This document shows, piece by piece, positions 1 through 7,994 of a DNA stretch of 35,011 bases (position 1 is its first letter; every line of letters starts with the position of its first letter). Where the stretch lies: assembly GCF_002938425.1 (NCBI RefSeq), contig NZ_POQU01000036.1, positions 1 to 35,011 of the forward strand. Reading direction: 5' to 3'. The position numbers and the translations under genes were made by a program. The notes beneath the pieces were generated by a model. That model saw nothing but the letters and a program-made list of their open reading frames with translations, ran no database searches and was not told the origin of the DNA. This DNA comes from Blastococcus atacamensis (lineage in GTDB: Bacteria > Actinomycetota > Actinomycetes > Mycobacteriales > Geodermatophilaceae).

Positions 1-19
1 ACAGGTGTATAAGATACAC
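1..19 (+). other. Residual Nextera mosaic-end adapter at the left contig edge
   Basis: The first 19 bases match the transposon mosaic end AGATGTGTATAAGAGACAG at 15 of 19 positions, including an uninterrupted run GTGTATAAGA. The right contig edge carries the complementary adapter, which makes a chance match unlikely. Genomic sequence therefore starts near base 20, and anything read across this point is artefact. Confidence 0.75.
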
Positions 20-21
20 CG

Positions 22-957
22 CCCACCTCCGGGTTGTGGGCCGAGGCCCCGGCCCCGGTTGCTGCTCCGGCTCCGGCTCCGGCTCCGTCCGCGGTCCTGG
101 TCACCGGCTCCGGGGGCCCGGCCGGGATCGCCGTCGTCCGCCGGCTGGTCGCCCTCGGGCACCGGGTCGTGGCCGCGGACGCCGACCCGGCCGCCGTGGG
201 CGGTGCGCTGGCCCAGGTGTCCGTGACCCTGCCGCACGCGGACCACCCGCGCTTCCTCGATGCGCTGCTCGGTGCCGCCGCGGGATATGGCGTGGACGCG
301 CTCATCGGCACGGTCGCCGAGGAGCTGCCGGTGCTCGGCGCCGGCGTCGACCGGCTGACCGCGGCCGCGGTGGCCACCTGGCTGCCCGACCCGACCGCGG
401 TCGCCATGTGCTGCGACGAGGGCGCCTTCGCCGAGCGCATGCAGCAGGCGGGGGTGTGCGTGGCCGGTCCCGACCTCGTCGCACGGACCCGGGAAGGTGT
501 CCGCGAGTTCACCGCCGACGCGCTGGTCGACCGGAACGGCCGGCTGCTCACCGTCGTCCCCCGCTGGCCGGACGGGACGAGGGCAGGGATCCCGGTCCAG
601 GGCACCACCTTCGAGTCCGCGACCGTCACCGACCTGGTGTCCGACGCGCTCGCGGCGGTCGGGCTGACCGGACCGGCCACCGTGCGGGGCTGCGTGGCCG
701 ACGACGGCACCGCCACGGTCGTCCGGATCGATCCGCGGTTCTCCGGCGGTCTGCCGCTCACCCTGGCGGCCGGCGCCGACGTCGTCGCCGCGTACCTGAC
801 CGGGATCCGCCATCCGCAGGCGCAGTTGCCCTTCCTCTATTTCACCGCCGGTGTGCGGATGCGCCGTTTCCTCGCCGAGACCTACACGGCCGCCGACGGC
901 TCACCGGTCGTCGACCCGTACGCGCCCGCCGCGGTGTCCGTCGAGGTGCCGGCATGA
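22..957 (+). CDS. ATP-grasp-like protein, 5' truncated, central nucleotide-binding module missing
   Basis: The frame is open to the contig edge, so the true start is probably lost; the first possible start inside is TTG at 34. After a Pro-Ala linker (about residues 5-18, counted from 34) comes a Rossmann-like pre-ATP-grasp fold beginning VLVTGSGG. The C-terminal ATP-grasp half ends in RIDPRFSGG, matching the INPRFSGG metal/nucleotide signature of carbamoyl-phosphate-synthase-like ligases. Between them the family normally has about 60 residues holding the KPR-GSGS loop and the E-x-x-x-G-x-E segment. Here the chain jumps from the domain border directly to EFTADALVDRNG (residue 158 on), so the ATP-binding lysine is absent. 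It overlaps the next gene by ATGA, so they are translationally coupled. Its role is probably with envelope sugar or nucleotide-sugar synthesis, but a catalytic role is doubtful. Confidence 0.6.
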   Translation, partial: PTSGLWAEAPAPVAAPAPAPAPSAVLVTGSGGPAGIAVVRRLVALGHRVVAADADPAAVGGALAQVSVTLPHADHPRFLDALLGAAAGYGVDALIGTVAEELPVLGAGVDRLTAAAVATWLPDPTAVAMCCDEGAFAERMQQAGVCVAGPDLVARTREGVREFTADALVDRNGRLLTVVPRWPDGTRAGIPVQGTTFESATVTDLVSDALAAVGLTGPATVRGCVADDGTATVVRIDPRFSGGLPLTLAAGADVVAAYLTGIRHPQAQLPFLYFTAGVRMRRFLAETYTAADGSPVVDPYAPAAVSVEVPA

Positions 958-2102
958 CCCGGCGCCGGCACGTGCTGGTGCCCTTCGGCACCCGCCCGGA
1001 GGTCGTGAAGCTCGCCCCGGTCGTCAGCGCGCTGACCGCCGCGGGGCACGAGGTCACCGTCGTCGACACCGGGCAGCACAGCGACCCCGCCCTGAGCTCG
1101 GAGCTGCAGGATGCGCTCGGGCTGGCGCCCACGCTGCGGTTCGTCCTGCCCACGGAGCAGCCCGCGCGCACCGGCGCCCTGCACGCCGACGCGGCCGCAG
1201 CGGTGGCGAGGTTCCGGCCCGACCTCGTGCTGGCCCTCGGCGACACCAACACCGTGCCGGCCTACGCGCTGGCAGCCCGGGGGGCAGGGGTGCCGTTCGG
1301 CCACGTCGAGGCCGGGCTGCGCAGCCTCAACCAGCGCAGCATCGAGGAGGTCAACCGCAAGGTGGCCGCCGCGTCCGCCCAGGTGCACTTCGCCCCGACC
1401 GCCCGCGCCGCGGTGTTCCTCGCCGCGGAGGGCGTCCCTGAGGAACGGATCTTCGTCGTCGGCAACCCCGTGATCGACACGCTCGTGGCGCGCGGCGTCG
1501 CCCCCCGTCCGGCCGCGGAGCGCGCCGGCGTCCTCGTCACCGCGCACCGGCCCACGAACGTCGACGACCCGGTCCGCCTGGCCCGGCTGGTCGCCGTGGT
1601 CCGCGGGCTGGCCGACACGATCGGCCCGGTCACCTTTCCCGTGCACCCGCGGACCGCCCGGCGGCTGGAGGAGACCGGCCTGGCCGCGGAGCTGGAGCAC
1701 CCCGGCGTCACCCTGACAGCCCCGCTGGACTACGACTCCCTGCTGGCGACGCTCGCCTCCTCCCGACTGGCGGTCACCGACTCCGGCGGTATCCAGGAGG
1801 AGGCGGCCTACCTCGGCGTGCCGGTGGTGGTGCTCCGCGCCTCGACCCCCCGCTGGGAGGGCGTGGAGGCGGGAACGACCACGCTCGCCGGTCTGGCCGA
1901 CGACGACGCCGCCGCCCAGGTGCTGGCCGCCGCGTCGGCGCACAGCTCCGCGGTCGGGCAGGAGCGTGCCGCGACCCTCCCGTGCCCCTACGGCGACGGC
2001 ACGACCGGCGTCCGCATCGCCGGCATCCTCGCCGACGAGCGCACCGACGACCTGCTCGCGCTCACCGAGCCCGACTTCACCGACGGGCACCTGCCGTGGT
2101 GA
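954..2102 (+). CDS. wecB: UDP-N-acetylglucosamine 2-epimerase (non-hydrolysing type)
   Basis: This 382-residue protein has the usual length of WecB/MnaA, which interconverts UDP-GlcNAc and UDP-ManNAc in the cytoplasm for wall or capsule polymers. Visible motifs are FGTRPEVVKLAPV near the N terminus, DTGQHSD, LGDTNTV, the catalytic-region HVEAGLRS, EEVNRK, TAHRPTNVD (normally TAHRREN, so the E is T here) and DSGGIQEEA near the C terminus. The ATG start at 954 overlaps the stop of the upstream ATP-grasp-like gene, and the stop overlaps the start of the HAD gene. The three form one tight operon. The family is clear; substrate specificity is inferred. Confidence 0.88.
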   Translation: MTRRRHVLVPFGTRPEVVKLAPVVSALTAAGHEVTVVDTGQHSDPALSSELQDALGLAPTLRFVLPTEQPARTGALHADAAAAVARFRPDLVLALGDTNTVPAYALAARGAGVPFGHVEAGLRSLNQRSIEEVNRKVAAASAQVHFAPTARAAVFLAAEGVPEERIFVVGNPVIDTLVARGVAPRPAAERAGVLVTAHRPTNVDDPVRLARLVAVVRGLADTIGPVTFPVHPRTARRLEETGLAAELEHPGVTLTAPLDYDSLLATLASSRLAVTDSGGIQEEAAYLGVPVVVLRASTPRWEGVEAGTTTLAGLADDDAAAQVLAAASAHSSAVGQERAATLPCPYGDGTTGVRIAGILADERTDDLLALTEPDFTDGHLPW

Positions 2103-2830
2103 GCCCGGCGTGGGACGGCCCGCCGCCCCTGGGTGTCGTCGTGGACCTCGACGACACGCTGTACCCGCAGGCCGCCTACCTCGCCGGAGCCGCGGTCTCG
2201 GTGGGCCGGGCCGCCGGCGACCTGGGGCTGGACGGCGACGCCGTCGCGACGGCGCTGGCCGCCTGCCTGGCTGCCGGCTCGGACACCGGCGGCACCATCG
2301 ACCGCGCGCTGCTCGCCGTCGGGGTGCCGGAGGCGGCGCTGCCCGACCTCGTGCCGCCGCTGGTCGCCGCGTTCACCGGGCACATCCCCGACCGGCTGGA
2401 CCCCTACCCGGGTGCGGCGGCCGCGCTGCGGTCGCTCCTCGCCGTGGCGCCGGTCGGCTGCATCACCGACGGCAACCCCGTCATCCAGGCGGCGAAGCTC
2501 GCCGCTACCGGTCTCTCGCCGCTGCTCCCCGCCGTCGTCATCACCGACGACCTGGGTGGCCGCGCGATGCGCAAGCCGCACCCCGCCGGGCTGACCGTGC
2601 TGGCGGAGCGGATGGGCGTGCCGGCCGACCGGCTGCTGGTCGTCGGCGACCGGCCGACCAAGGACGTCGCCGTCGCCGCCGCTGTCGGTGCCCGCGCCAT
2701 CCGGATCCGGCAGGGCGAGTACGCCGCTGCACCCGACACCCCGGAGGCCTGGGCGGTCGTCGACTCGTTCCCCGCGGCGGCCGAGCTGGCGCTGGGCGTG
2801 CTCGTGGCGCCCGCTCACTCCTTCGGATGA
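2099..2830 (+). CDS. HAD-superfamily hydrolase (phosphatase)
   Basis: The GTG start at 2099 overlaps the epimerase stop codon, giving a 243-residue protein. The four HAD motifs are present in order: DLDDTLY (nucleophile and acid/base Asp), ITDGN (motif II), KPHP (motif III Lys) and VVGDRPTKDV (motif IV). The cap inserted after motif I is all-helical, as in subfamily IA. In this operon it probably dephosphorylates a sugar or polyol phosphate intermediate, but the substrate cannot be read from sequence. A longer reading from 1982 is unlikely because it would sit inside the epimerase gene. Confidence 0.8.
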   Translation: MSPAWDGPPPLGVVVDLDDTLYPQAAYLAGAAVSVGRAAGDLGLDGDAVATALAACLAAGSDTGGTIDRALLAVGVPEAALPDLVPPLVAAFTGHIPDRLDPYPGAAAALRSLLAVAPVGCITDGNPVIQAAKLAATGLSPLLPAVVITDDLGGRAMRKPHPAGLTVLAERMGVPADRLLVVGDRPTKDVAVAAAVGARAIRIRQGEYAAAPDTPEAWAVVDSFPAAAELALGVLVAPAHSFG

Positions 2831-2919
2831 CGCCGGCCGCCGAGGGCTCCGGTCCGGGGCCCGAGGAGCCGATGGCGTGCTCATGGGTGGGTCAGCCGCC
2901 CCCGATCCGAGGTGGATGG

Positions 2920-3447
2920 ATGAGCAGGCAGCGGATCAGCCGCGCGAGCAGGTCGAGGGCGCTCGGCGTCCTCGTCGCGGTGTGCGTCGTCCTCGGGCTG
3001 TCGGCCTTGCCTGGCGTGGCCTCGGCCGCTCCGCCCCAGGTGACCCCTCTCGTGGACTGCTACCGGCAGAACACCGACGGGAGCTACACGGTCGTCTTCG
3101 GATACACGAGCACGCGCAAGTGGACGACGACCATCGACCACGGCTCGGACAACTACCTGTACCCGTACAAGTACCACGGCTCTCAGCCGGAGACCTTCGA
3201 GCCCGGCACGTACCAGGGGGTGTTCTCGCTCCGCGTCAGCGCCGCCGATGTCGCCACCTTCCGGTGGGAGCTCGACCGGACGACGCTGACGTACGAGTCG
3301 GCGGCATCGGCGCCCACGTGCTCGTCGTCCACCCCGTTGCCCGCGCTCGGCAACGGCACCGGCCTGGCGATCGCGCTCCTGGCCGGAGGCGTGTTCGGCG
3401 TCCTCTTCGTGCGCCGCATCATCCGCCGGGCCGCCGCCCGCGCCTGA
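2920..3447 (+). CDS. Small secreted protein with LPxxG-like C-terminal anchor
   Basis: I do not recognise the family. The ATG at 2920 is preceded by a GAGGTGG ribosome site. The 175-residue product begins with a basic segment and a hydrophobic core ending in VASA-APP, a standard Sec signal peptide cleaved after about residue 36. The middle (about 40-135) is Tyr/Thr-rich and could be a beta-sandwich. Two Cys (in VDCYRQN and APTCSSS) could form a disulfide. The C terminus has LPALG (140-144), a hydrophobic stretch and an Arg-rich tail, the layout of a sortase signal or a plain stop-transfer anchor. The LPALG deviates from LPXTG, so sortase processing is uncertain. Confidence 0.65.
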   Translation: MSRQRISRASRSRALGVLVAVCVVLGLSALPGVASAAPPQVTPLVDCYRQNTDGSYTVVFGYTSTRKWTTTIDHGSDNYLYPYKYHGSQPETFEPGTYQGVFSLRVSAADVATFRWELDRTTLTYESAASAPTCSSSTPLPALGNGTGLAIALLAGGVFGVLFVRRIIRRAAARA

Positions 3448-3666
3448 CACCGCGCGGACGGTCTCCCCTCGGCCACCGGCACGCCGCCTGTATCCGTCCA
3501 GCGCAACCGGAGGTGCATCACCTGGTGCTGCGATGCTGCCGGTGCGGATCGGCCGCCGTAGCATGGGCCCTCGCGTGCGGCGTCCGTGCGGCGAGCAGGG
3601 ATCTCGGCGAGCCTGGAGTTCCTACCGGTCGCCCGGCGAAGCAGTTCAGGCGCATGCGATCTGCTG

Positions 3667-3753
3667 GGAGGGCTCGCATAGTGGCCTAGTGCGGCGGTCT
3701 TGAAAACCGCTATGGGGTAACACCCATCGTGGGTTCGAATCCCACGCCCTCCG
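3667..3753 (+). tRNA. tRNA-Ser (anticodon UGA)
   Basis: The acceptor arms GGAGGGC and GCCCTCC pair perfectly. The anticodon stem GCGGT/ACCGC encloses the loop CTTGAAA with anticodon TGA (3701-3703), reading UCA serine codons. There is a long type-II variable arm and the T-loop GTTCGAATC in a GTGGG/CCCAC stem. The discriminator is G and CCA is not encoded. It is a normal tRNA-Ser: the acceptor and T arms have ordinary 7+5 pairing, so it is not a tRNA-Sec. Confidence 0.95.
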
Positions 3754-4064
3754 CTGCCGGTGCCGCGTCCCCCATGCGCCCCGGAGCGTTCGCGTGGGTG
3801 GCGGCCGACAGCGGGCTGATCCCAGTCCTCGGGATGTAGTCACACCAATCTGGTGGCGCCGGCCAGTTGCTCCACAAGGGTGAAGTCAGAGGTCGGGGCG
3901 GCAATTCTCGACCGACGGGCGCGAGCGGGGTGTGACCGGTCCGTCTCGGAGCGTAGACAGGGTTGCAGGGCTCACCTAACGTCCCCGACGGCCGCCCATG
4001 AGGGCCGTCGGTGACTCCCCACCGGCCGGCTGGACGGCCGTCCTCTGATCCAGGAGAACGTCCT
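3754..4064. other. Intergenic region between tRNA-Ser and protease, with a leader hairpin
   Basis: No convincing gene lies in these 311 bases. A perfect 9-bp inverted repeat CCGACGGCC/GGCCGTCGG with a 9-nt loop sits at 3985-4011, ending 53 nt before the protease start, so it would be in the 5' leader or act as a terminator for the tRNA transcript. No strong -10/-35 pair is visible. Confidence 0.5.
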
Positions 4065-6332
4065 TTGAAGAGAGCTCTGGCCGTCGTCGCCGGTGTCGCC
4101 GTGGTCATGGCGGTCCCGGTGACCGCATCCGCCGCTCCGCCGGTGGGCGACGCCCCCGCCACCCCCACCCGCTCGGATGACTTGTCGAGCCCGCTGTCGG
4201 ACAAGCAGCGCGAACTGCGCGCCGCCGCGGCCGAGAAGGTCGTCTCCGGTGAGGCCACCGCGCAGGGTGACAACAAGGTCGTCCAGGTCGCCAAGGGCCA
4301 GTACGTCGAGCTCGCTCGCGAGGACACCGACGCCATCTGGACCGTCCTCGGCGAGTTCAGCGACGTGCCGCACAACTCGATCCCCGAGCCCGACCGCTCG
4401 GTCGACAACACCACCATCTGGGCCGAGGACTTCTCCCAGCCCTACTTCGACGGGCTGCTCCACTCGCAGGAGCCGGGCGTCAACTCGGTCGCCAATTTCT
4501 ACGACGAGCTCTCCTCCGGCCGGTACACCGTCACCGGCGAGGTCGAGGACTGGGTGACGGTGCCAGGAAACGGCGTCTCGTACGGGGACAACGACCTGGG
4601 TGACGCGGTCACCTGGAAGTTCGTGAACGACACGATGAACACCTGGTACGAGAAGCAGCTGGACGCCGGGAAGACTATGGCTGAGATCGACCAGTACCTG
4701 TCGCAGTTCGACGTCTGGGACCGCTACGACTTCGACGGCGACGGCGACTTCGACGAGGCCGACGGGTACATCGACCACTTCCAGGCCGTGCACTCGGGCA
4801 TGGGCGAGGAGGTCGGCGGCGGGGTTCTCGGCGACGACGCCATCTGGTCGCACCGCTGGTACAACCAGACCACCCGCATCGGCGCCGGCGGGCCGACACT
4901 GGACGACGGCACGGTCGTCCCGAACGGTGGCGCGCGGGTCGGCCAGTCGAAGTACTGGGTCGGTGACTACACCGTCGAGCCGGAGAACGGCGGCGTCGGT
5001 GTCTTCGCCCACGAGTTCGGTCACGACCTCGGCCTGCCGGACCTCTACGACACCTCCGGCAACAGCGGCGGCGCGGAGAACAGCACCGCCTTCTGGACGC
5101 TGATGAGCTCCGGTTCCTACGGCAACAGCGGCATCCCGGCCGACGGCATCGGTACCAAGCCGATCCACATGGGCGCGTGGGAGAAGCTGCAGCTCGGCTG
5201 GCTGAACTATGACGTCGTGCAGCCCGGCGCCAGGGCCAACACCAAGCTCGGCCCGGCGTCGGCCAACACGAAGCAGGCCCAGGCGCTCATCACCCTGCTG
5301 CCCGACCGCGAGGTGACCACGACCGTGGGCACGCCGTTCGAGGGCCTCGACTTCTGGTACTCGGGCTCCGGTGATGACCTCGACAACAGCATGCTCGCTC
5401 CGCTCCCCCCGGGTGCGACGACGCTGGCGGCCGAGGTCAAGTACCAGATCGAGCAGGACTGGGACTACGCCTACGCGGTCTACTCGACCGACGGCGGCAC
5501 GACGTTCACGTCGCTGCCGACGAACCGCTCGACGACCACCGACCCCAATGGCCAGAACTTCGGCTCCGGCATCACGGGGAGCACCGGCGGTGAGTGGGTC
5601 GACCTCAGCGCCGACCTGACCGGCGTCCCGGCCGGCGCGCAGGTGGGCTTCCGGTACTGGACCGACGGCGCGGCCACCGAGCCGGGCCTGCAGGTCGACG
5701 CCGTGACCGTCGACGGCACCCCGGTGACCGATTGGACGTTGAACGGCTTCACCCAGACCACCGGCACGATGACCTCGTCCTACTTCAACGCCTACATCGC
5801 CGAGAACCGGACCTACACCGGGTACGACGACGGTCTGCGGACCGGCCCCTACAACTTCGGCGACCCGACCCGTCCGGACTGGGCCGAGCACTTCACCTAC
5901 CAGGACGGCTTGCTCATCAGCTACTGGAACGCCCAGTACTCCGACAACAACGTCGGGGCTCATCCGGGCGGCGGCCTGATCCTGCCGGTCGACGCGCACC
6001 CCGGTCTGCTCTACGAGCCGACCGACGACGAGGGCACGAACCGCACCGACGGCGAGAGCTGGCGGCCGCGGGTCCAGTCCTACGACTCCACCTTCGGGCG
6101 GCAGACGGCGGACCGGATCACCCTGCACGACCCGGACACGGGCGTGGCCGGCACCTACGGCGGTCTGGCCGCGGTGCCGACGTTCGACGACACCAAGGAC
6201 TGGTACGTGGCACCGGGTGAGCAACCGGACGCGAACGGCTGGACCGGGGTCGACGTGCCGAGGACCGGCACGAAGATCACCGTCGTGAGCACCAGCGCCC
6301 ACGACAGCTTCATGCAGGTCCGCGTGAACTGA
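4065..6332 (+). CDS. Secreted M6-family (immune inhibitor A-like) zinc metalloprotease
   Basis: TTG at 4065 is chosen because AGGAG (4052-4056) lies 8 nt upstream and the product then begins directly with a signal peptide (LKRALAVV ... VTASA, cleaved after about residue 23). The 755-residue exported enzyme has an N-terminal propeptide-like region, then the zinc site HEFGHDLGLPD at residues 316-326 (His316, Glu317, His320) and a MSSGSYG turn after it. A beta-rich region with WDYAYAVYSTDGG-type repeats follows, typical of the MAM/CUB-like tail of InhA. An Asp-rich segment DFDGDGDFDEADG (about residue 225) looks like a calcium-binding loop. It is monocistronic, between a leader hairpin and a strong terminator hairpin. 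Function: extracellular protein degradation. Confidence 0.9.
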   Translation: MKRALAVVAGVAVVMAVPVTASAAPPVGDAPATPTRSDDLSSPLSDKQRELRAAAAEKVVSGEATAQGDNKVVQVAKGQYVELAREDTDAIWTVLGEFSDVPHNSIPEPDRSVDNTTIWAEDFSQPYFDGLLHSQEPGVNSVANFYDELSSGRYTVTGEVEDWVTVPGNGVSYGDNDLGDAVTWKFVNDTMNTWYEKQLDAGKTMAEIDQYLSQFDVWDRYDFDGDGDFDEADGYIDHFQAVHSGMGEEVGGGVLGDDAIWSHRWYNQTTRIGAGGPTLDDGTVVPNGGARVGQSKYWVGDYTVEPENGGVGVFAHEFGHDLGLPDLYDTSGNSGGAENSTAFWTLMSSGSYGNSGIPADGIGTKPIHMGAWEKLQLGWLNYDVVQPGARANTKLGPASANTKQAQALITLLPDREVTTTVGTPFEGLDFWYSGSGDDLDNSMLAPLPPGATTLAAEVKYQIEQDWDYAYAVYSTDGGTTFTSLPTNRSTTTDPNGQNFGSGITGSTGGEWVDLSADLTGVPAGAQVGFRYWTDGAATEPGLQVDAVTVDGTPVTDWTLNGFTQTTGTMTSSYFNAYIAENRTYTGYDDGLRTGPYNFGDPTRPDWAEHFTYQDGLLISYWNAQYSDNNVGAHPGGGLILPVDAHPGLLYEPTDDEGTNRTDGESWRPRVQSYDSTFGRQTADRITLHDPDTGVAGTYGGLAAVPTFDDTKDWYVAPGEQPDANGWTGVDVPRTGTKITVVSTSAHDSFMQVRVN

Positions 6333-6349
6333 TCCGCCAGCACTCCGCG

Positions 6350-6381
6350 AACGGCCCGTCGGCACCCGTCGGCGGGCCGTT
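6350..6381 (+). terminator. Hairpin terminator after the M6 protease
   Basis: The perfect 9-bp arms AACGGCCCG and CGGGCCGTT enclose a 14-nt loop, beginning 18 nt after the protease stop. There is no U tract, as is usual in high-GC actinobacteria. The rest of the gap to 6665 shows no gene or repeat that I can support. Confidence 0.65.
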
Positions 6382-6665
6382 CCGCGTCCCGCGGAGGACA
6401 CGCCGCGACATGCCCGCCCGGAAACGTCACCGCCGGGACGACGCGGCCCGATCCGCCGCGTTTCCGCAGGTCAGACTGTCCCGTGTCGACAAGGCGCCGC
6501 CGTGGGAGCTGGGTCACCACGACGTCCCGGGGGGTGCCGCAACGATCCGGTGACGGGGCCCTCCGGGGTGGTACGGAACCGGCCGGTCGGGGGCCCGCGG
6601 AGCCGTAACTTCTGCACCACACCGCGGTACTTCCCGCCGCGGCCAGGGCGTCGAGGAGTTACCCC

Positions 6666-7508
6666 GTGACCATGGGCACGTTGTTGTTGTGGCCGACCAC
6701 CGCACTGCTTGGCTTCCTCCTGACCACAGCGGTGGTGGTGGTCCTCGGGGCGAGCTCGACGGCCCGCTACGAGTTCGAGCGCAACGCCGCCCGCACCTCG
6801 GAGGCGGCCATCGTCCGCAGCATGAGCAACCACCCGGCCGGCCGTCGCGCCGCCGGCAGCAACCGGGGCGGCGGCGCGTCGACGCAGCCCCAGACCCAGC
6901 CCCAGCCGCAGGCGGTCGCCCTCGCCGAGCGTCCCGAGCCGGCTCCGTCGCCCGCGGCCCCGACCTGGTGGCTGGTCGGCGAGACGGCCGAGGTGCTGAG
7001 CGGTCCCTACGACGACCGGCTCGACGCCGACTGGGCGGTCCTCGACTCCGACGTCCCCGCCGTGGCCGTCTTCGGAGCCCGGCGCGCCGACGGGACCGTC
7101 GCTCCGCGCCCCACTCCGGAGGACCGGGCGTGGCTGACCGAGCTGGGCGACCAGCTGGACCGGCTGCCCGAGGACTGGGACGCCCTGCTGTCGGACACCG
7201 ACCCGCTGACCACCCTGGTCGTGGAGATCGCCGCAGCGCTGCTCGAGGCGGGTCTGCCCCTCTACGACGCCGCGAAGGAAACCCCCTCCGGTGGGGTCTG
7301 GCTGGCTCCCGACGCCGGCAACTGCAGCGTCCTGGTCAGCTGGCGCACCCACTCCCGTATGAGCGTCTCCGGATCGCGGGGCCCCGAGGCCGACGCCGCC
7401 GTCCAGGGGCTGATGAACGAGACGGTCGCCGACGTCCTGACCCAGCTCGGGTTCGTCGTCCAGACCCTCGGCGAGGTCGGCTGCTCGATGGTGACCGCGC
7501 TGCGTTGA
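6666..7508 (+). CDS. Membrane-anchored protein of unknown function
   Basis: GTG at 6666 has a GAGGAG ribosome site 7 nt upstream; ATG at 6672 is the alternative. The 280-residue product has one N-terminal transmembrane segment (about residues 5-28) and a low-complexity Gly/Gln/Pro linker (about 58-100). A conserved-looking cytoplasmic or extracytoplasmic domain then starts TWWLVGETAEVLSGPYDDR. I do not recognise this domain. Its stop codon overlaps the start of the following GGDEF gene (TTGA), so they are co-translated and may work together or be remnants of one signalling protein. Confidence 0.65.
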   Translation: MTMGTLLLWPTTALLGFLLTTAVVVVLGASSTARYEFERNAARTSEAAIVRSMSNHPAGRRAAGSNRGGGASTQPQTQPQPQAVALAERPEPAPSPAAPTWWLVGETAEVLSGPYDDRLDADWAVLDSDVPAVAVFGARRADGTVAPRPTPEDRAWLTELGDQLDRLPEDWDALLSDTDPLTTLVVEIAAALLEAGLPLYDAAKETPSGGVWLAPDAGNCSVLVSWRTHSRMSVSGSRGPEADAAVQGLMNETVADVLTQLGFVVQTLGEVGCSMVTALR

Positions 7509-7987
7509 CCGGACCCACTCCTAGTGGGGTCCTCGACCAGGCGCTCACCAGCGCCCTGGCCCGCACCGGTCCCCAGGAGGGGGCGGCGCTGCTGCTCATG
7601 GACGTCGACGAGGTCAAGTTCATCAACGACGTGCACGGGCACCTGGCCGGTGACGACGCCCTGGTGCACCTCCCGTGGATCGTTCGGCTCCAGATGCGGT
7701 CCACCGACGCCGTCGTGAGCCGGATGGGCGGCGACGAGGTGGCGATCCTGCTGCGCTCCTGCTCCCGGGAGGCCGCCGTCCGCCGGGCCGGGCAGGTGCT
7801 GGACGCCGTGCGGGGGGAGCCGCTGGTGCTCCCCGACGGCACCCTCTACGGGCTCTCGATCAGCGTCGGGGTCGCCCACGCCGATTCCCGCACCGCCGAC
7901 CTGCGCTCGCTCTACGCCGCGGCCGACGAGGCGCTCTACGCCGCCAAGCGCGGCGGGCGCGGGCGGGTCGAGGCCGCGTTCGCCTGA
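7505..7987 (+). CDS. Stand-alone, N-terminally trimmed GGDEF-domain protein
   Basis: The only in-frame start that keeps the domain is TTG at 7505, overlapping the preceding stop. The 160-residue product is a GGDEF fold with nothing else. It starts at LTG, which corresponds to the middle of the usual D-x-LTGLxNR entry motif, so the first helix is missing. MDVDEVKFINDVHGH supplies the metal-binding Asp. The signature reads GGDEV instead of GGDEF, and the upstream RSTD resembles an inhibitory RxxD site but lies one residue further away than usual. Cyclic-di-GMP synthesis is possible but doubtful; it may act as a sensor or be a decaying cyclase. Confidence 0.7.
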   Translation: MTGPTPSGVLDQALTSALARTGPQEGAALLLMDVDEVKFINDVHGHLAGDDALVHLPWIVRLQMRSTDAVVSRMGGDEVAILLRSCSREAAVRRAGQVLDAVRGEPLVLPDGTLYGLSISVGVAHADSRTADLRSLYAAADEALYAAKRGGRGRVEAAFA

Positions 7988-7994
7988 TCCCCGC

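Noticed and set aside
3667-3753. tRNA with anticodon UGA as a selenocysteine or suppressor tRNA
   Set aside because: Anticodon UGA reads the serine codon UCA; a Sec tRNA would need UCA or, here, CUA, and the arm lengths are those of ordinary tRNA-Ser.
3972-6401. Long antisense open frame opposite the M6 protease
   Set aside because: It is a mirror of GC-rich coding DNA: Arg/Gly/Val-rich, no domain motifs, and the opposite strand has a clear protease.
7505-7987. Functional diguanylate cyclase call
   Set aside because: Missing first helix, GGDEV signature and shifted RxxD make activity uncertain, so I kept only a domain-level call.
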